Assembly: GCA_021740585.1 (NCBI GenBank)
Contig: JAIOZM010000019.1
Location: forward strand, 1 to 56,308
DNA from: Bacteroidales bacterium
GTDB taxonomy: Bacteria > Bacteroidota > Bacteroidia > Bacteroidales > GCA-2748055
Length of the DNA stretch: 56,308 bases
Reading direction: 5' to 3'
Positions within the stretch are counted from its first letter, which is position 1. Each line of letters opens with the position of its first letter. The notes beneath the pieces were generated by a model. It did no database searches. It was not told the origin of the DNA and worked only from the letters and a program-made list of their open reading frames with translations. The position numbers were made by a program, and so were the translations under genes. Below are positions 27,301-36,239 of the stretch, piece after piece.

Positions 27301-28525
27301 TAAGCATACACCTCCTGGAGGTACTATAAGGGTTGCCCTGTCGCTGACCTACGAAATGGATCAGGATCTTCCTGAAGCTGGAAAGATTGATTCCGGCGAC
27401 TATATCCAGATAGTTGTTAAAGATACAGGCTCGGGTATTCCCAAAAATAAACGCGATAAGATTTTTGACCGCTTTTACCAGGGGAATCAGCCCGAAAACT
27501 CCATAAATACAGGTTCCGGTATAGGATTAACTCTTACCAAAGAATTAGTAAAAGTTCATAATGGGAAAATTTTTCTGAGCAGCAAGGAGGGAAAGGGGAC
27601 AAAGCTCACCGTGCTCCTTCCTGTTGTAAAGGAGGATCCTCATCTTAAAAAGGAAGAAAAGTCGGATAAATCTGAAGATAAACCTGAAACAAGCCCTCAA
27701 ATTGCTGAAGAAGTGTCGTATGAAAACTTAATTGATTGCGAGGCACCGGTTATTCTGGTCATTGAGGATAATAAGGATTTGCTGGATTTTATCCGGTCGG
27801 TTTTCGATGATGATTATAAAGTAATTATTGCTGAAGACGGGGAAGTAGGACTTAATCTTGCAAATGAAACCATTCCTAATTTGATTATAAGTGATATTAT
27901 GATGCCCAAAATGGATGGGAAAAAGTTATGCAAAATAATTAAGGACGATTTCCGCACCTCGCATATACCCATTATTCTTCTTACAGCCCTTTCATCAAAG
28001 GAGCATGAGAAGGAAGGTATTCTGGCCGGTGCCGATGAATACATCACCAAACCTTTTGATCCTTCCATTCTGAAGATAAAAGCCGATCAACTGCTCGCCA
28101 CCCGTCGTATGTTACGGGAAAAATTTAACCGCGATATCATTCTTCAGCCGAGTGAAATAAATGTAAATTCACCTGATGATAAGTTCCTGCAGAAATTAGT
28201 TGGTATTATTGAAGAGAATATTTCTGACGCAGAATTTGGTACCGTAAAAATATCTCGTGAGGTTGGTGTTAGCAGAACCCAGCTGTATCGAAAGATGGCT
28301 GCCCTAACTGATATGACAGTCAAAGAATTTGTAAGAAGCATACGATTAAAAAGAGCATCCCAACTTTTATTTAAAAATAATCTGAATGTCTCTGAAGTGG
28401 CTTATGCAGTAGGATTTCAACAGGTGGCTTATTTTAGGAAATGCTTTAAGGAAATGTATGGTTTAACACCCAGTGAATACGCCAAAAAAAATGTAATTGT
28501 ATCGAAGGGGAAATTAAAAGAATAA
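24368..28525 (+). CDS. Hybrid two-component system (HTCS) sensor/regulator
   Basis: The 1385-residue protein is a classical one-polypeptide HTCS. A signal peptide is followed by about fourteen Reg_prop blades (WIGTNGG, WIGTEGA, WVGTDKG, WLGTRGG and others), enough for two seven-bladed propellers, and a Y_Y_Y domain (about 710-790; YAYKLDGFEKEWNYVG). Then come a membrane helix (about 803-825), HisKA with H859 (FFTNISHEIRTP), HATPase (DTGSGIPK, GSGIGLTLTKEL), a receiver domain with D1176 (ISDIMMPKMDG) and a C-terminal AraC-type helix-turn-helix (about 1290-1380; VSRTQLYRKMAALTDMTVKEF, VAYAVGFQQVAYFRKCFKE). Such proteins bind an oligosaccharide in the periplasm and activate nearby glycan-utilisation genes. 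The likely targets are the flanking sulfatase and Gfo/Idh/MocA genes, perhaps also the pectin-type locus. Confidence 0.95.
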   Translation: MGFIFQLSKTKGAIFLRILIFMPVFSFSFPEIYSQISYRFKNYGVEDGLPHNVVGTINQDEKGFIWIGTNGGLCSFDGYNFKSYYLGDKSPGEEAFIIKCLYHDSMGRLWIGTEGAGLVLYNSSLDTFRYFNANDTTDNCISSNLINSISADSSGILWVGTDKGLNRFNFETNEFEWIQKNEEDSQSISSDLIQKVFVDSNSKIWIGTSAGLDLIDPETRQIINYNLQDISILSADEAANVEAISEDKKGNILIGTYNKGLFIFDKRTHLFSNIIPDRSFTRSHAIRTLLISNEGMIWLGTRGGAYILDEDYHLVEHLTHSDLEANSINHISIRDIYEDNTGGIWIATRNGISYFNSGVQSFTYYGANQTNPNSLNDPEIYSILESKDGNIWIGTESGGINILDKKTGIFSHLKHKENDKNTISPGCIKSIIQDKNENFWIGVFLGGLEFYDSKNKKFIHYKNDPDNSNSISDNTVWALYEDKKGNIWIGTDNGLDRFDVNEKRFYHYKDRMKNHAIHTIFEDKSGNLYFGSSKRGLSILSPDNKMKYFDLSARVIHEDKSGRIWIGSDEYFGLQEFDVEKGLINSYTIKDGLSSNQIFGILEDNNSQLWLSTGQGLSVFDPEKSTFKNYKMAEPGVMGSKFNYGAYCKSRSGEMYFGGPNGLGSFYPEQMTENQNIPPVWITNLKILNQPVPIGKEFNGKKILEKNISETEKISINYAHSVITLDFVALNYFNSPKNEYAYKLDGFEKEWNYVGSTRSATYTNLDPGSYVFMVKASNNDGIWNETGKSLEIIVKPPFSKTLLFKALIFILTILIIYFIISFFIKREKLQNQLVMERMRSRELHNIDTMKFQFFTNISHEIRTPISLILGPLSRIKNTEMSGERIKQDIDVVYRNAVRLGKLIDQLLDFRKIEAGKLKLELSRGDIVSFLKNVLFMFEELSDEKKVKLEFHSVLEEFQLFFDADKVEKILFNLLSNSFKHTPPGGTIRVALSLTYEMDQDLPEAGKIDSGDYIQIVVKDTGSGIPKNKRDKIFDRFYQGNQPENSINTGSGIGLTLTKELVKVHNGKIFLSSKEGKGTKLTVLLPVVKEDPHLKKEEKSDKSEDKPETSPQIAEEVSYENLIDCEAPVILVIEDNKDLLDFIRSVFDDDYKVIIAEDGEVGLNLANETIPNLIISDIMMPKMDGKKLCKIIKDDFRTSHIPIILLTALSSKEHEKEGILAGADEYITKPFDPSILKIKADQLLATRRMLREKFNRDIILQPSEINVNSPDDKFLQKLVGIIEENISDAEFGTVKISREVGVSRTQLYRKMAALTDMTVKEFVRSIRLKRASQLLFKNNLNVSEVAYAVGFQQVAYFRKCFKEMYGLTPSEYAKKNVIVSKGKLKE

Positions 28526-28746
28526 ATTTTGTTGTAATTTTTGGGTGATGCTTATCTGAAAATACAGAAAAACCTGAAGTTCCCTACCCATTCGCTTCAC
28601 CAAATTTATAATACTTAACTGACCTGATATTTACTAAAATAACAAAACATAGTCTCGAAAATCATCGATTGTTAATATCTGGTGCTTCATTATCGTAAAA
28701 ATTGTATATTGAAGGATTCAAAAAAAGATCACAAAAAAAATAAACA

Positions 28747-30372
28747 ATGAAAGGAATACATTCTTATATCAAGATGGGAGTTTCTCTTTCCATTTTTGTA
28801 CTTCCTCTGGCCACATCCTGTGAGAAAGAACAGAAAAGACCCAACATCCTTTTTGCCATAAGTGATGATCAGTCTTTTGCTCACACCAGCTTTGCAGGAA
28901 GCAGTTTTGTAAATACACCGGCATTTGATCGGATAGCCGGTGAAGGAATATATTTCACCAATTGTTTTGCCGGTTCTCCGGGTTGTGCCCCATCCCGGAG
29001 CACTATCGTTACCGGGCGCTACCACTGGCAAAACGAACAGTCGGGTCAACATGCATCCTCCTGGATGAAAAAGCATGTGCCATTTATTGACTTACTCGAC
29101 AGAAACGGATATGTTACAGGCCGCACCGGAAAGGGTGTTGACCCATTTCAATATGCCCGAGACGAAAATGACTCACTTTGGCGGGCCACCGATGCCGCCG
29201 GGATTTCCCACAGCGAAATAGAATACAAAAAAGGAAGTAAGGATGATGAGAGGACCGCAGATGGAATATTCGCATCAAATTATTATGAAAATTTCAGGTA
29301 TTTCATGGAAAATGTGCGCACTGATGAACCCTTTTTCTTCTGGTACGGCGCCAAGGAGCCTCACCGTTCCTATGAACAGGATTCGTGGAAACGAAATAAC
29401 AAAAGACTCGAAGATGTGGATGTTCCCGCCTTCTTCCCCGACAATGAAATTATCAGGGGAGATATGCTTGATTATGCCGTTGAAATTGAATGGTTCGATT
29501 TACATCTGCAACGCATGCTGACATACCTTGAGGAAATTGGGGAACTCGAAAATACTATCGTTATTGTTACAGCCGATAACGGAATGCCTTTCCCAAGAGC
29601 AAAAGCAAATTCTTATGAATATGGGGTTCACGTTCCTTTTGCCATACGATTTCCTAAGGAATTCCCCGGAGGCAGAATTGTAGATGATCCTGTATCGTTT
29701 GCAGACCTCGCTCCTACTATTCTGGAACTCACACATACAAGTCAGGAAGGAATGTTGCCTATCTCCGGAAAAAGTATAGTAAATACACTGAAATCAAAGA
29801 AACAAGCTGTGGTAGATGAAACTAAAAAGTACATTTTCGCAGGCCGTGAACGGCACTCTTCATCGCGATATTTAAATTGGGGTTACCCGCAAAGAGTCAT
29901 CCGGAGCAAAGATTTTCTCCTCATCTGGAATATGAAACCCGACCGGTGGCCGGCAGGTGATCCACAGGCTATATTGGATGGAACTATTGATGAATTGGCA
30001 CCTTTGTACGGTATTGATGATAAGGGAAAACATGTTTCAGATTGGGCATTTACCGATATAGATGCCAGTCCGACCAAGTCGTTCATTATAGAAAACCGGG
30101 AAGATGAAGAGATACAACCCATTTTTGACGCTTCTGTGGCTTTGCGTCCCGAATATGAGTTTTTCGAGCTTCAAAGCGATCCATATTGCATGCATAATCT
30201 GGCCGGGAATCCGGCATATTCAGTTCAGGAAAATGAAATGAAGGAGGCTCTCCTCTCAGAGCTTAAAAAATCGCAGGATGCAAGAATTGTTGGGCCGGTT
30301 ACCGAAATTTTTGATTCCTACCTAAGGTATAGTCCGATGCGGTATTTCCCTGCGCCTCAACCCAATGATTAA
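28747..30372 (+). CDS. Family S1 (formylglycine) sulfatase lipoprotein
   Basis: The 541-residue protein has a signal with a lipobox-like LATSC (Cys at about 25), so it is probably membrane-tethered. The alkaline-phosphatase-fold sulfatase starts with NILFAISDDQSF, whose Asp pair binds calcium. The modification motif is C-A-P-S-R (SPGCAPSRSTIVTGRYHW, about residue 80), so Cys would become formylglycine. Further landmarks are GRTGKGVDPF, FFWYGAKEPHRSYE and VIVTADNGMPFPRAKA. The layout is close to heparan N-sulfatase-like members of the family, so a sulfated glycan is the probable substrate. It follows the HTCS gene by 221 bases on the same strand. No sulfatase-maturation enzyme is encoded in the window. 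Confidence 0.88.
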   Translation: MKGIHSYIKMGVSLSIFVLPLATSCEKEQKRPNILFAISDDQSFAHTSFAGSSFVNTPAFDRIAGEGIYFTNCFAGSPGCAPSRSTIVTGRYHWQNEQSGQHASSWMKKHVPFIDLLDRNGYVTGRTGKGVDPFQYARDENDSLWRATDAAGISHSEIEYKKGSKDDERTADGIFASNYYENFRYFMENVRTDEPFFFWYGAKEPHRSYEQDSWKRNNKRLEDVDVPAFFPDNEIIRGDMLDYAVEIEWFDLHLQRMLTYLEEIGELENTIVIVTADNGMPFPRAKANSYEYGVHVPFAIRFPKEFPGGRIVDDPVSFADLAPTILELTHTSQEGMLPISGKSIVNTLKSKKQAVVDETKKYIFAGRERHSSSRYLNWGYPQRVIRSKDFLLIWNMKPDRWPAGDPQAILDGTIDELAPLYGIDDKGKHVSDWAFTDIDASPTKSFIIENREDEEIQPIFDASVALRPEYEFFELQSDPYCMHNLAGNPAYSVQENEMKEALLSELKKSQDARIVGPVTEIFDSYLRYSPMRYFPAPQPND

Positions 30373-30541
30373 ATGAGGAGGGAGTCTGAAAATACTCCTT
30401 TGAAATCGGGCACAAACTCTCAAAGAAAGCTGCAGTTTGAGATGCATACTTGTCTGAGAAATCGGTAGAATACAGATACTATTTATAGCTACCTGAGACC
30501 TTGTTCGCGTAATTTTCCTCAGATTTCAATTTCCACACAAC

Positions 30542-31105
30542 TCACAAGCTTAGAGAGCCCCGGAAACCCCTTGCCGCATAATAAGATTCCGCACCGTTAT
30601 GATACATAAAAACATGATTATAGCGACGATCGCAAAATATTGCCCCGCCATGTTTTCTAATCTCTTCAGGGGTTTTCACCCAACTCGATGTTTTTGTATC
30701 GAAATTTCCCAGTTTCTGCAAGTTCCGGTATTGTTCCTCCGTTAACACTTCAATACCCATGGAGGCCGCCATATCCATTGCGCTGTTTTTTGGTTTAAAT
30801 TCCTTTCGCGACTCCAGAGCCTCCCGGTCGTAGCAAATGCTTCTGCGTTCCTTAGGACTTTCGGGCGAACAATCATAAAAAATGAATTCGCCTGTAGCTG
30901 AATCAAAGCCAACCACATCCGGTTCGCCACCGCTGGTTTCCATCTCATGGAGAGACCAAAGTTTATGAGCATTGGCTTTAAGTTTTTCCTCAATTTTAGT
31001 CCATTCAAGGCCTGTATGACGATTCATGTTTTTTTCGAATCGTAATTTCAAAGTTTTGATTAGCACTTCCGATTGTTCCGGTAACAACTCTTTTTTAATT
31101 CCCAT
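30542..31105 (-). CDS. DUF4256 family protein
   Basis: The 187-residue soluble protein matches the DUF4256 pattern: LEWTKIEEKLKANAHKLWSLHEMETSGGEPDVVG, FIFYDCSPESPKERRSICYD, MDMAASMGIEVLTEEQY and GGAIFCDRRYNHVFMYHNGAESYYAARGFRG. These motifs span the family's full length. It has no signal peptide or membrane helix. Function unknown. It stands alone, convergent with the sulfatase gene (169-base gap), and does not look related to the neighbouring glycan genes. Confidence 0.85.
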   Translation of the reverse strand: MGIKKELLPEQSEVLIKTLKLRFEKNMNRHTGLEWTKIEEKLKANAHKLWSLHEMETSGGEPDVVGFDSATGEFIFYDCSPESPKERRSICYDREALESRKEFKPKNSAMDMAASMGIEVLTEEQYRNLQKLGNFDTKTSSWVKTPEEIRKHGGAIFCDRRYNHVFMYHNGAESYYAARGFRGSLSL

Positions 31106-31622
31106 GCTAATTTTTGTTTATTTTAGATTAAAATTCATTTCATTTGATAAGAATCAAGAGTTCTGATCATTGAAATTTACATGCAGCATAATTAAGATCC
31201 CTACCACAAAGTAATAACAAATTCAATTGCTTTTAGTTTCAGGATATATTTCAGATTTTAATAGTTCCTAATTTATTGTTTAATTTTTCCTGCGGATTCA
31301 CGTGAGACCATTTCATTTAGTTTTTATTCATTTTCTATAGCCATAAACTCAGATCAATAAATTTCATTCATTACTTCTGTAGCTTTCCTGAACATTGGGG
31401 CAAATAAAGGATAGCAATGCAACATTACTTTTTGCTTGCTACCGGGCATTTGCAGGTAACTGAAAAAAGTAATATTTATAGACTAAAGTTACTAAATTAT
31501 TTTTTTTGAAGTGCAAAATGCGGCATTTACGTTTAAGGTTTTATGAGCAGGTAAACTTTAAAAACGCCAAAATTTATGCCGGCATTTTTTAGCCTGTAGT
31601 TTGATATTCTTTTATACATAAC
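31106..31622. other. 517-base intergenic region
   Basis: No coding frame with convincing composition. It holds the upstream region of the DUF4256 gene and the downstream region of the GH35-like gene, including the stem-loop listed at 31560-31590. I see no dispersed repeat here. Confidence 0.4.
31560..31590 (-). terminator. Putative intrinsic terminator of the GH35/DUF5597 gene
   Basis: On the minus strand AAAAATGCC pairs with GGCGTTTTT (one G-T pair) around a short loop, and the right arm ends in a T run. It lies 33 bases beyond the stop of the gene at 31623-33239. Confidence 0.5.
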
Positions 31623-33239
31623 TTATTCATATTCATACAATTGAATTCTTTGAACAGAATAATCACCATGACTTATATGTATATGTCTTCCCTGATGTGT
31701 TTGGTCTCCATTGAGGTGTCGTACTATTTTCCATTTACCGTTTTCAAAAACACCTTCCTCGTTCTTTAAAATACCGACGGTTTTATCTCTGTTTTTCCAA
31801 CTTTTAAAAGTGACAACAACTCCTGAACCGGCAATATAAAACTCATTTGTTCCGGTTTGAATAATTATGGCACCACCAAAATCCCAAACCTCATTTGCTG
31901 ATCCTGCTTCCCACCCCAATGTATAACTGTTTTTAAATGAAAATTCATAATCTCCCAAAACAACGGTGCTTAATATTTTTTCTTTATCTAATAAAACTCC
32001 GTCAATTTTATTTTGTCCAAAGCTCTGGCTTATTAAAGGATGTAATTGTTCAATCAGATTATATGCCTTAGCTAATTCCATATTTTCATTATTCTCGATG
32101 CTAAATGGAGAAAATCCAATGGCCTCATAATGGCCTATCGCAAATAAAGCTTTAGCACCTACTGTGTTATCGAATCGATGTTCCGGGATAAAAAGTGGAT
32201 TATTCTGGCGAACATAAAGGTCGTTCCAATACTCAAAATCGGGGTTGTAGAAATCGGGAGAGAACATATCAATAGAAGGTGCCCCTGCTTTCCATACATC
32301 CAATAAATGAGGAAGAGGACCTGCACTCGGATATTCCCCGGGAATTTTTCCGGGTCGTATTAATGCTGCATTGACATACATTGGCAGTGGATAAATTTCT
32401 TTACCGGCTTTTGCTATTTCTTCAGTAAATTGAGAAAAGTACCAAGCCATAAATATTTCATCCGTTCCATAACCCTGACCAAAAATATCTTCCCAGGTTC
32501 CTTGTATTTTACATCCATTTTCTCGCCAAACATTTAAAAACTCAGGCACCAGGTTTTCTTTGTTTTTTTGCAAATAGTCCATCAGCTCAGTTGGGACCTG
32601 TTCTTTATAAAGTTTATTAGCCAAAGGATGATAATCTCTTGCCGAAGGAATCATGCCGATTTCATTTTCCGGCTGTATCATAATAATTGTTTGCTCCTTG
32701 TCTGTAATTTTTATATGCTTCATTAATTCCTTGAAAGCCTTTAAATCGGCCTGAAGGTTGTTTTCACTAAATGGACTTAAAATTTCCTGACTATCACCTC
32801 TCTCGTCTATGGCTCTTGGATATTTAGTTTTGTTAAGTTTTATCCACGAAGGCACATGACTGGACATACTATTCTTCCATGAACCAAACCAAAGTAGAAT
32901 TAGTTTCATATCATTTTCCCGGGTCTCGGCTATAAGATTATCCAACAATTCAAAATCAAATTCTCCTTCTGCCGGTTCAATTAACTCCCAATAAACAGGT
33001 GCGAGTATAGTATTTAGGTTCATTGCTTTTAACTTCGTCCAATGAGGTTTCATATATTCCACCGAAGTAAATGATGAGTTAGCCAGTTCTCCCCCTAACA
33101 CAATAAAAGGTTTATCTTCAACTACAAGATGAGTTTTATCGCCAACTTTTTTTAGGTGGGGAATATTCTCCTGAGTGTATCCTTTTTGGATGGTTTGGCA
33201 TAAAACAAATAAGATGATTGTAATTCGTAATATGATCAT
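31623..33239 (-). CDS. GH35-like glycosidase with DUF5597 C-terminus (beta-galactosidase-like)
   Basis: The 538-residue secreted enzyme (signal peptide about 1-22) has the GH35-type TIM barrel start IVLGGELANSSFTSVEYM and MNLNTILAPVYWELIEPAEGEFDF. The likely acid/base Glu is in MIQPENEIGM (about residue 188-190) and the likely nucleophile is in LFIPEHRFD (about residue 345). The last 150 residues are strand-rich and correspond to DUF5597 (LGDYEFSFKNSYTLGWEAG, GAIIIQTGTNEFYIAGSGVVVTF). Related enzymes release beta-linked galactose from plant or algal glycans. It is flanked by long gaps, so it is probably monocistronic. Exact specificity is not deducible. Confidence 0.85.
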   Translation of the reverse strand: MIILRITIILFVLCQTIQKGYTQENIPHLKKVGDKTHLVVEDKPFIVLGGELANSSFTSVEYMKPHWTKLKAMNLNTILAPVYWELIEPAEGEFDFELLDNLIAETRENDMKLILLWFGSWKNSMSSHVPSWIKLNKTKYPRAIDERGDSQEILSPFSENNLQADLKAFKELMKHIKITDKEQTIIMIQPENEIGMIPSARDYHPLANKLYKEQVPTELMDYLQKNKENLVPEFLNVWRENGCKIQGTWEDIFGQGYGTDEIFMAWYFSQFTEEIAKAGKEIYPLPMYVNAALIRPGKIPGEYPSAGPLPHLLDVWKAGAPSIDMFSPDFYNPDFEYWNDLYVRQNNPLFIPEHRFDNTVGAKALFAIGHYEAIGFSPFSIENNENMELAKAYNLIEQLHPLISQSFGQNKIDGVLLDKEKILSTVVLGDYEFSFKNSYTLGWEAGSANEVWDFGGAIIIQTGTNEFYIAGSGVVVTFKSWKNRDKTVGILKNEEGVFENGKWKIVRHLNGDQTHQGRHIHISHGDYSVQRIQLYEYE

Positions 33240-33618
33240 TCTGTTTATTTTTTTAATTATTTCTATGGTTTGGGGGTATTGTGAATAGGACGGTTCATGA
33301 AATACTAAATTTTACTTAAAGATAGGTCTCTGGAACTTAATTGGCTAATTCTGGCAGGATAAAATTTGTAAGCTTCCCGGTCAGACTTAAAATAAGTTTT
33401 TTTTTGAAAAGTGTTTTAAAAAACTTCCAATAAGCTTAAATATGCACGAAAAATAGCACAAACAGCTTAAATCTTTGTTGAACACAGCAGAGCTGGGAGC
33501 CATTCAACATAAGGGAGAATACAAAATATGTTTTCAAATAAGCATCACTTCATGAAATAAAAATAAGTGATCTGTTTCTCTTTCCCACCAAACATTTTCA
33601 ATTTGTAACAGAGAGTTT
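33240..33618. other. 379-base intergenic region with a possible hairpin downstream of trkH
   Basis: No gene seen. ATCACTT (33544-33550) and AAGTGAT (33565-33571) form a perfect seven-base stem with a 14-base loop, 48 bases past the TrkH stop on the minus strand. It lacks a T tract, so its terminator role is uncertain. The rest holds the promoter region of the GH35-like gene. Confidence 0.3.
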
Positions 33619-35052
33619 TTATTTCTTTATCATTATCAAAGCCAAAATATTAAATATTTCAAGTCGTCCTAAAAGCATATTAATTGTTAAAACGAATTTT
33701 CCTAAATCGGGTAAAGATGAGAAATTTCCAAACGAACTTACGTTTCCAAATCCTGGTCCAACATTTCCAATAGTTGCTATTGAAGCTGAAAAAGCTGTCA
33801 TTCCGTCAATATCCATAGCTGTTAAAATTAAGGTTGTTATGAAAAAAACGGAGATATACAGTACAATAAAAACCAAAGTATTTTGTTCTAATTTTTCGTC
33901 AATTCGCTTTCCGTCAAATTTCGACACAAAAACACCGTTTGGGTGTTTTAACATTTTTAGCTGCTTTCCTATTAATTTGAAAAATATATACAAACGGTCA
34001 AATTTTAATCCGCCTGATGTTGAGCCTGACATGGCACACTGAATGGTAAAATATATCAATATTATTTGCGTAAAAATAGGCCAGTTAGCCGTATCTTCCG
34101 TTGCAAAGCCAGTTGTTGTTCCCAGGGAAATTACCTGAAAAGAGGCGTAGCGCAAGGAGGTCCAAAAATCGTATTTTCCTGATAAATTCAATTTAAGGCT
34201 CACAAGTAAAATTCCAATAAACAATACTAAAACAAAGGTTTTGGCAAGCGAGGACCGAAATAAATTTTCTTTTTTCAACATAATTGTTCCGTAAATCAGA
34301 CCAAAATGAATACCGCTTAAAATCATAAAAATCATTATGATTATTTCTATTCCGATATTGTTAAATGCTGCAATGCTTAAATTTTTTGTTGAAAATCCGC
34401 CTGTTGCTATGGTTGCAAAAGAGTGATTAATTGCATCGAAAAAACTCATTCCCAAAAGCATTAATGCTACAGTTTCAATTAGGGTTAAACTGATATATAC
34501 AATAGCAAGAATTTGTACTATTTTACGGGCTTTGAACCGAAAATTCATTTTTGACAAACTCGAAATCTCGGTATTATAGACAGTTATTTGCTGTCCTTTT
34601 GATTGCGGAAGGATAAGTAAAACGAATAAAATGATGCCGATACCGCCAATCCAATGTGTTGCCGAACGCCAAAAAAGCAATCCTTTCGGCAAACTTTCTA
34701 TTTCGTTAAGAATGGTTGAGCCTGTGGTAGTAAATCCCGATACACTTTCAAACCAGGCATTAGCCAAAGTAAATTCACTTCCCCACATTAAATAAGGCAA
34801 CATACCAACAATACAGGTAATAATCCAACCGAAAACTACAATAGTTAATCCTTCGTCAAAACCTATATGTTCGGTTCGTTCAACAAAAATAAGAGGGAAA
34901 ATTCCGAAAATTCCACAAATTAAGGCACTAAACAGTAAGGCAATTGTTGATGTTTCGTGTAAAAAAAAGGAAATCAGGAATGAAATAAATAAAAATACAC
35001 TATTCAACAGAAGAACAAATCCTAACTGTTTAATTATAATTTCCTTTTTCAT
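33619..35052 (-). CDS. trkH: TrkH/KtrB-family potassium uptake channel subunit
   Basis: The 477-residue membrane protein has the four repeated membrane-pore-membrane units of Trk/Ktr transporters. Filter-type segments are seen at FESVSGFTTTGSTIL, SFATIATGGFSTKN, SLGTTTGFATED and SIATIGNVGPGFG. The C-terminus MLLGRLEIFNILALI is a family hallmark. It imports K+ (with H+ or Na+) through the inner membrane and normally needs a cytoplasmic TrkA/KtrA gating ring, which is not encoded in this window. Its ATG overlaps the stop of the upstream HAMP protein by four bases (ATGA), so the two are translationally coupled. Confidence 0.93.
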   Translation of the reverse strand: MKKEIIIKQLGFVLLLNSVFLFISFLISFFLHETSTIALLFSALICGIFGIFPLIFVERTEHIGFDEGLTIVVFGWIITCIVGMLPYLMWGSEFTLANAWFESVSGFTTTGSTILNEIESLPKGLLFWRSATHWIGGIGIILFVLLILPQSKGQQITVYNTEISSLSKMNFRFKARKIVQILAIVYISLTLIETVALMLLGMSFFDAINHSFATIATGGFSTKNLSIAAFNNIGIEIIIMIFMILSGIHFGLIYGTIMLKKENLFRSSLAKTFVLVLFIGILLVSLKLNLSGKYDFWTSLRYASFQVISLGTTTGFATEDTANWPIFTQIILIYFTIQCAMSGSTSGGLKFDRLYIFFKLIGKQLKMLKHPNGVFVSKFDGKRIDEKLEQNTLVFIVLYISVFFITTLILTAMDIDGMTAFSASIATIGNVGPGFGNVSSFGNFSSLPDLGKFVLTINMLLGRLEIFNILALIMIKK

Positions 35053-35825
35053 TGCTTGATTTTGTTGGAATTATTTACAATACGTTGTAATAAATCGCTG
35101 ATTGACTGCTCTAATTTTTTTATTTCATCATTAGATGTGATATTGCTTTGTAAATTGTAGTCGCCGTCTCTGAAATTATCCACTGCTTCGGCTAATTCAG
35201 ATAATGGATTTATAAAATATCTTGTAATGAAAAAGTTCAAGATCAAAGAAAATACCAAAGCTGCAATTATGGAAACTATTCCGGGCATAATGGCTCTTTT
35301 TGACTTTTCTTTTAATTCTGAGACTTCATTATACATACTTGATTGATTTAATGACATCAATTCATTAACGACAAATTTTGTCGCCTCAAATTTTTTGTGG
35401 ATATCATCTTTATACCACGAAATATTCCCCTGTTTATCGGTATCAACTATCGGGAGTTCCCAGCCTGACTTGAAGATTTTATAGCTTGCGTCGATTTTTT
35501 CAATGTATTCATTTTCATTCTGTTCTGTTAAATTATTTTTAGCGGTCATAAAAGCCGAGATAAACAAGCTGTCTGCTGATTTTAATATTTCTCGTCCTTC
35601 TTCCCACTCACCAAGCAACAACAATAATATTCCGCTGTCTTCACGTTCCAAGGCTTCAATCATGGATTTTGACGCTTCAATGGATTTGTAATTATCCTGT
35701 ATCAATCCGTGAACCGAATTGCTCAACCACCGAAACTCAGCAATTGATATTGTTCCTGCAACTGCAAGCATTGCAATAAGAAGCATAAAACTTGCGAAAA
35801 TTTTGAGTTTTAATGTTTTTTTCAT
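35049..35825 (-). CDS. Membrane HAMP-domain sensor-like protein lacking an output domain
   Basis: The 258-residue protein has two membrane helices (about 9-31 and 180-200) framing a periplasmic helical domain that resembles four-helix-bundle sensors (EASKSMIEALEREDSG, LLLLGEWEEGREILKSADSLF). A HAMP-type linker follows (about 200-253; RYFINPLSELAEAVDNFRDGDYN). It stops there: no kinase, cyclase or methyl-accepting region follows. The stop overlaps the trkH start by four bases, so the protein may regulate or stabilise TrkH directly. It could also be a truncated kinase, but the precise translational coupling argues against random decay. Confidence 0.75.
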   Translation of the reverse strand: MKKTLKLKIFASFMLLIAMLAVAGTISIAEFRWLSNSVHGLIQDNYKSIEASKSMIEALEREDSGILLLLLGEWEEGREILKSADSLFISAFMTAKNNLTEQNENEYIEKIDASYKIFKSGWELPIVDTDKQGNISWYKDDIHKKFEATKFVVNELMSLNQSSMYNEVSELKEKSKRAIMPGIVSIIAALVFSLILNFFITRYFINPLSELAEAVDNFRDGDYNLQSNITSNDEIKKLEQSISDLLQRIVNNSNKIKQ

Positions 35826-36239
35826 TTTCTATTATTTTTACTCAATAAAATACCGTTGAACTCCCTCCGGGATAGCTTTTATTTATAACCATGAAAATTA
35901 TCTAAATTAGTGCACATTTGAAAAGGTCATTATCAGTTTGTTAATGCTCTTTCTTTTAATAGCAGTGTGATTTTTCATGCTGAATTATTATATTTGATTT
36001 TTACTTTTCTTCTGCTAAGTTCTGTCATTTAAGTTGCGTATCGTAACATCCTGTATTTCAGATCCCAAAAAACTAAAATCGTCAGAAAGTACATAGCGCA
36101 AAAATTCCTGCAAAATTTACCGGGATGCGTTGTACTGAGCTTGCCGAAGTATAGTCCAACATGTACTCCTCGCTGGGTTCCCGTTGGGCGGAACAGGCTT
36201 TGCAGACCGCTCAGAGTCCTATTTATTAGCAAAATGTGC
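35826..36239. other. 414-base intergenic region with repeat elements
   Basis: No convincing gene; the open frames here have repeat-like composition. It contains GTACTGAGCTTGCCGAAG (about 36132-36149), which resembles the CTGAGCCTGYCGAA elements at 50940-50990, and the first copy of a direct repeat at 36158-36227. It is the left edge of the accessory island. Confidence 0.45.
36158..36227. repeat. Dispersed repeat family 2, copy 1 (with a 20-base insertion)
   Basis: AACATGTACTCCTCGCTGGG at 36158 and TGCAGACCGCTCAGAGTCCT ending at 36220 recur almost exactly at 38088-38137. This copy differs by about 20 extra bases between the two halves (about 36179-36199). It starts 13 bases beyond the stop of the HigA gene. 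Confidence 0.75.

Noticed and set aside
36029..36232. 67-codon minus-strand open frame
   Set aside because: It spans the CTGAGCTTGCCGAAG element and repeat family 2, which recurs at 38088 in a different context, so it is repeat DNA, not a gene.
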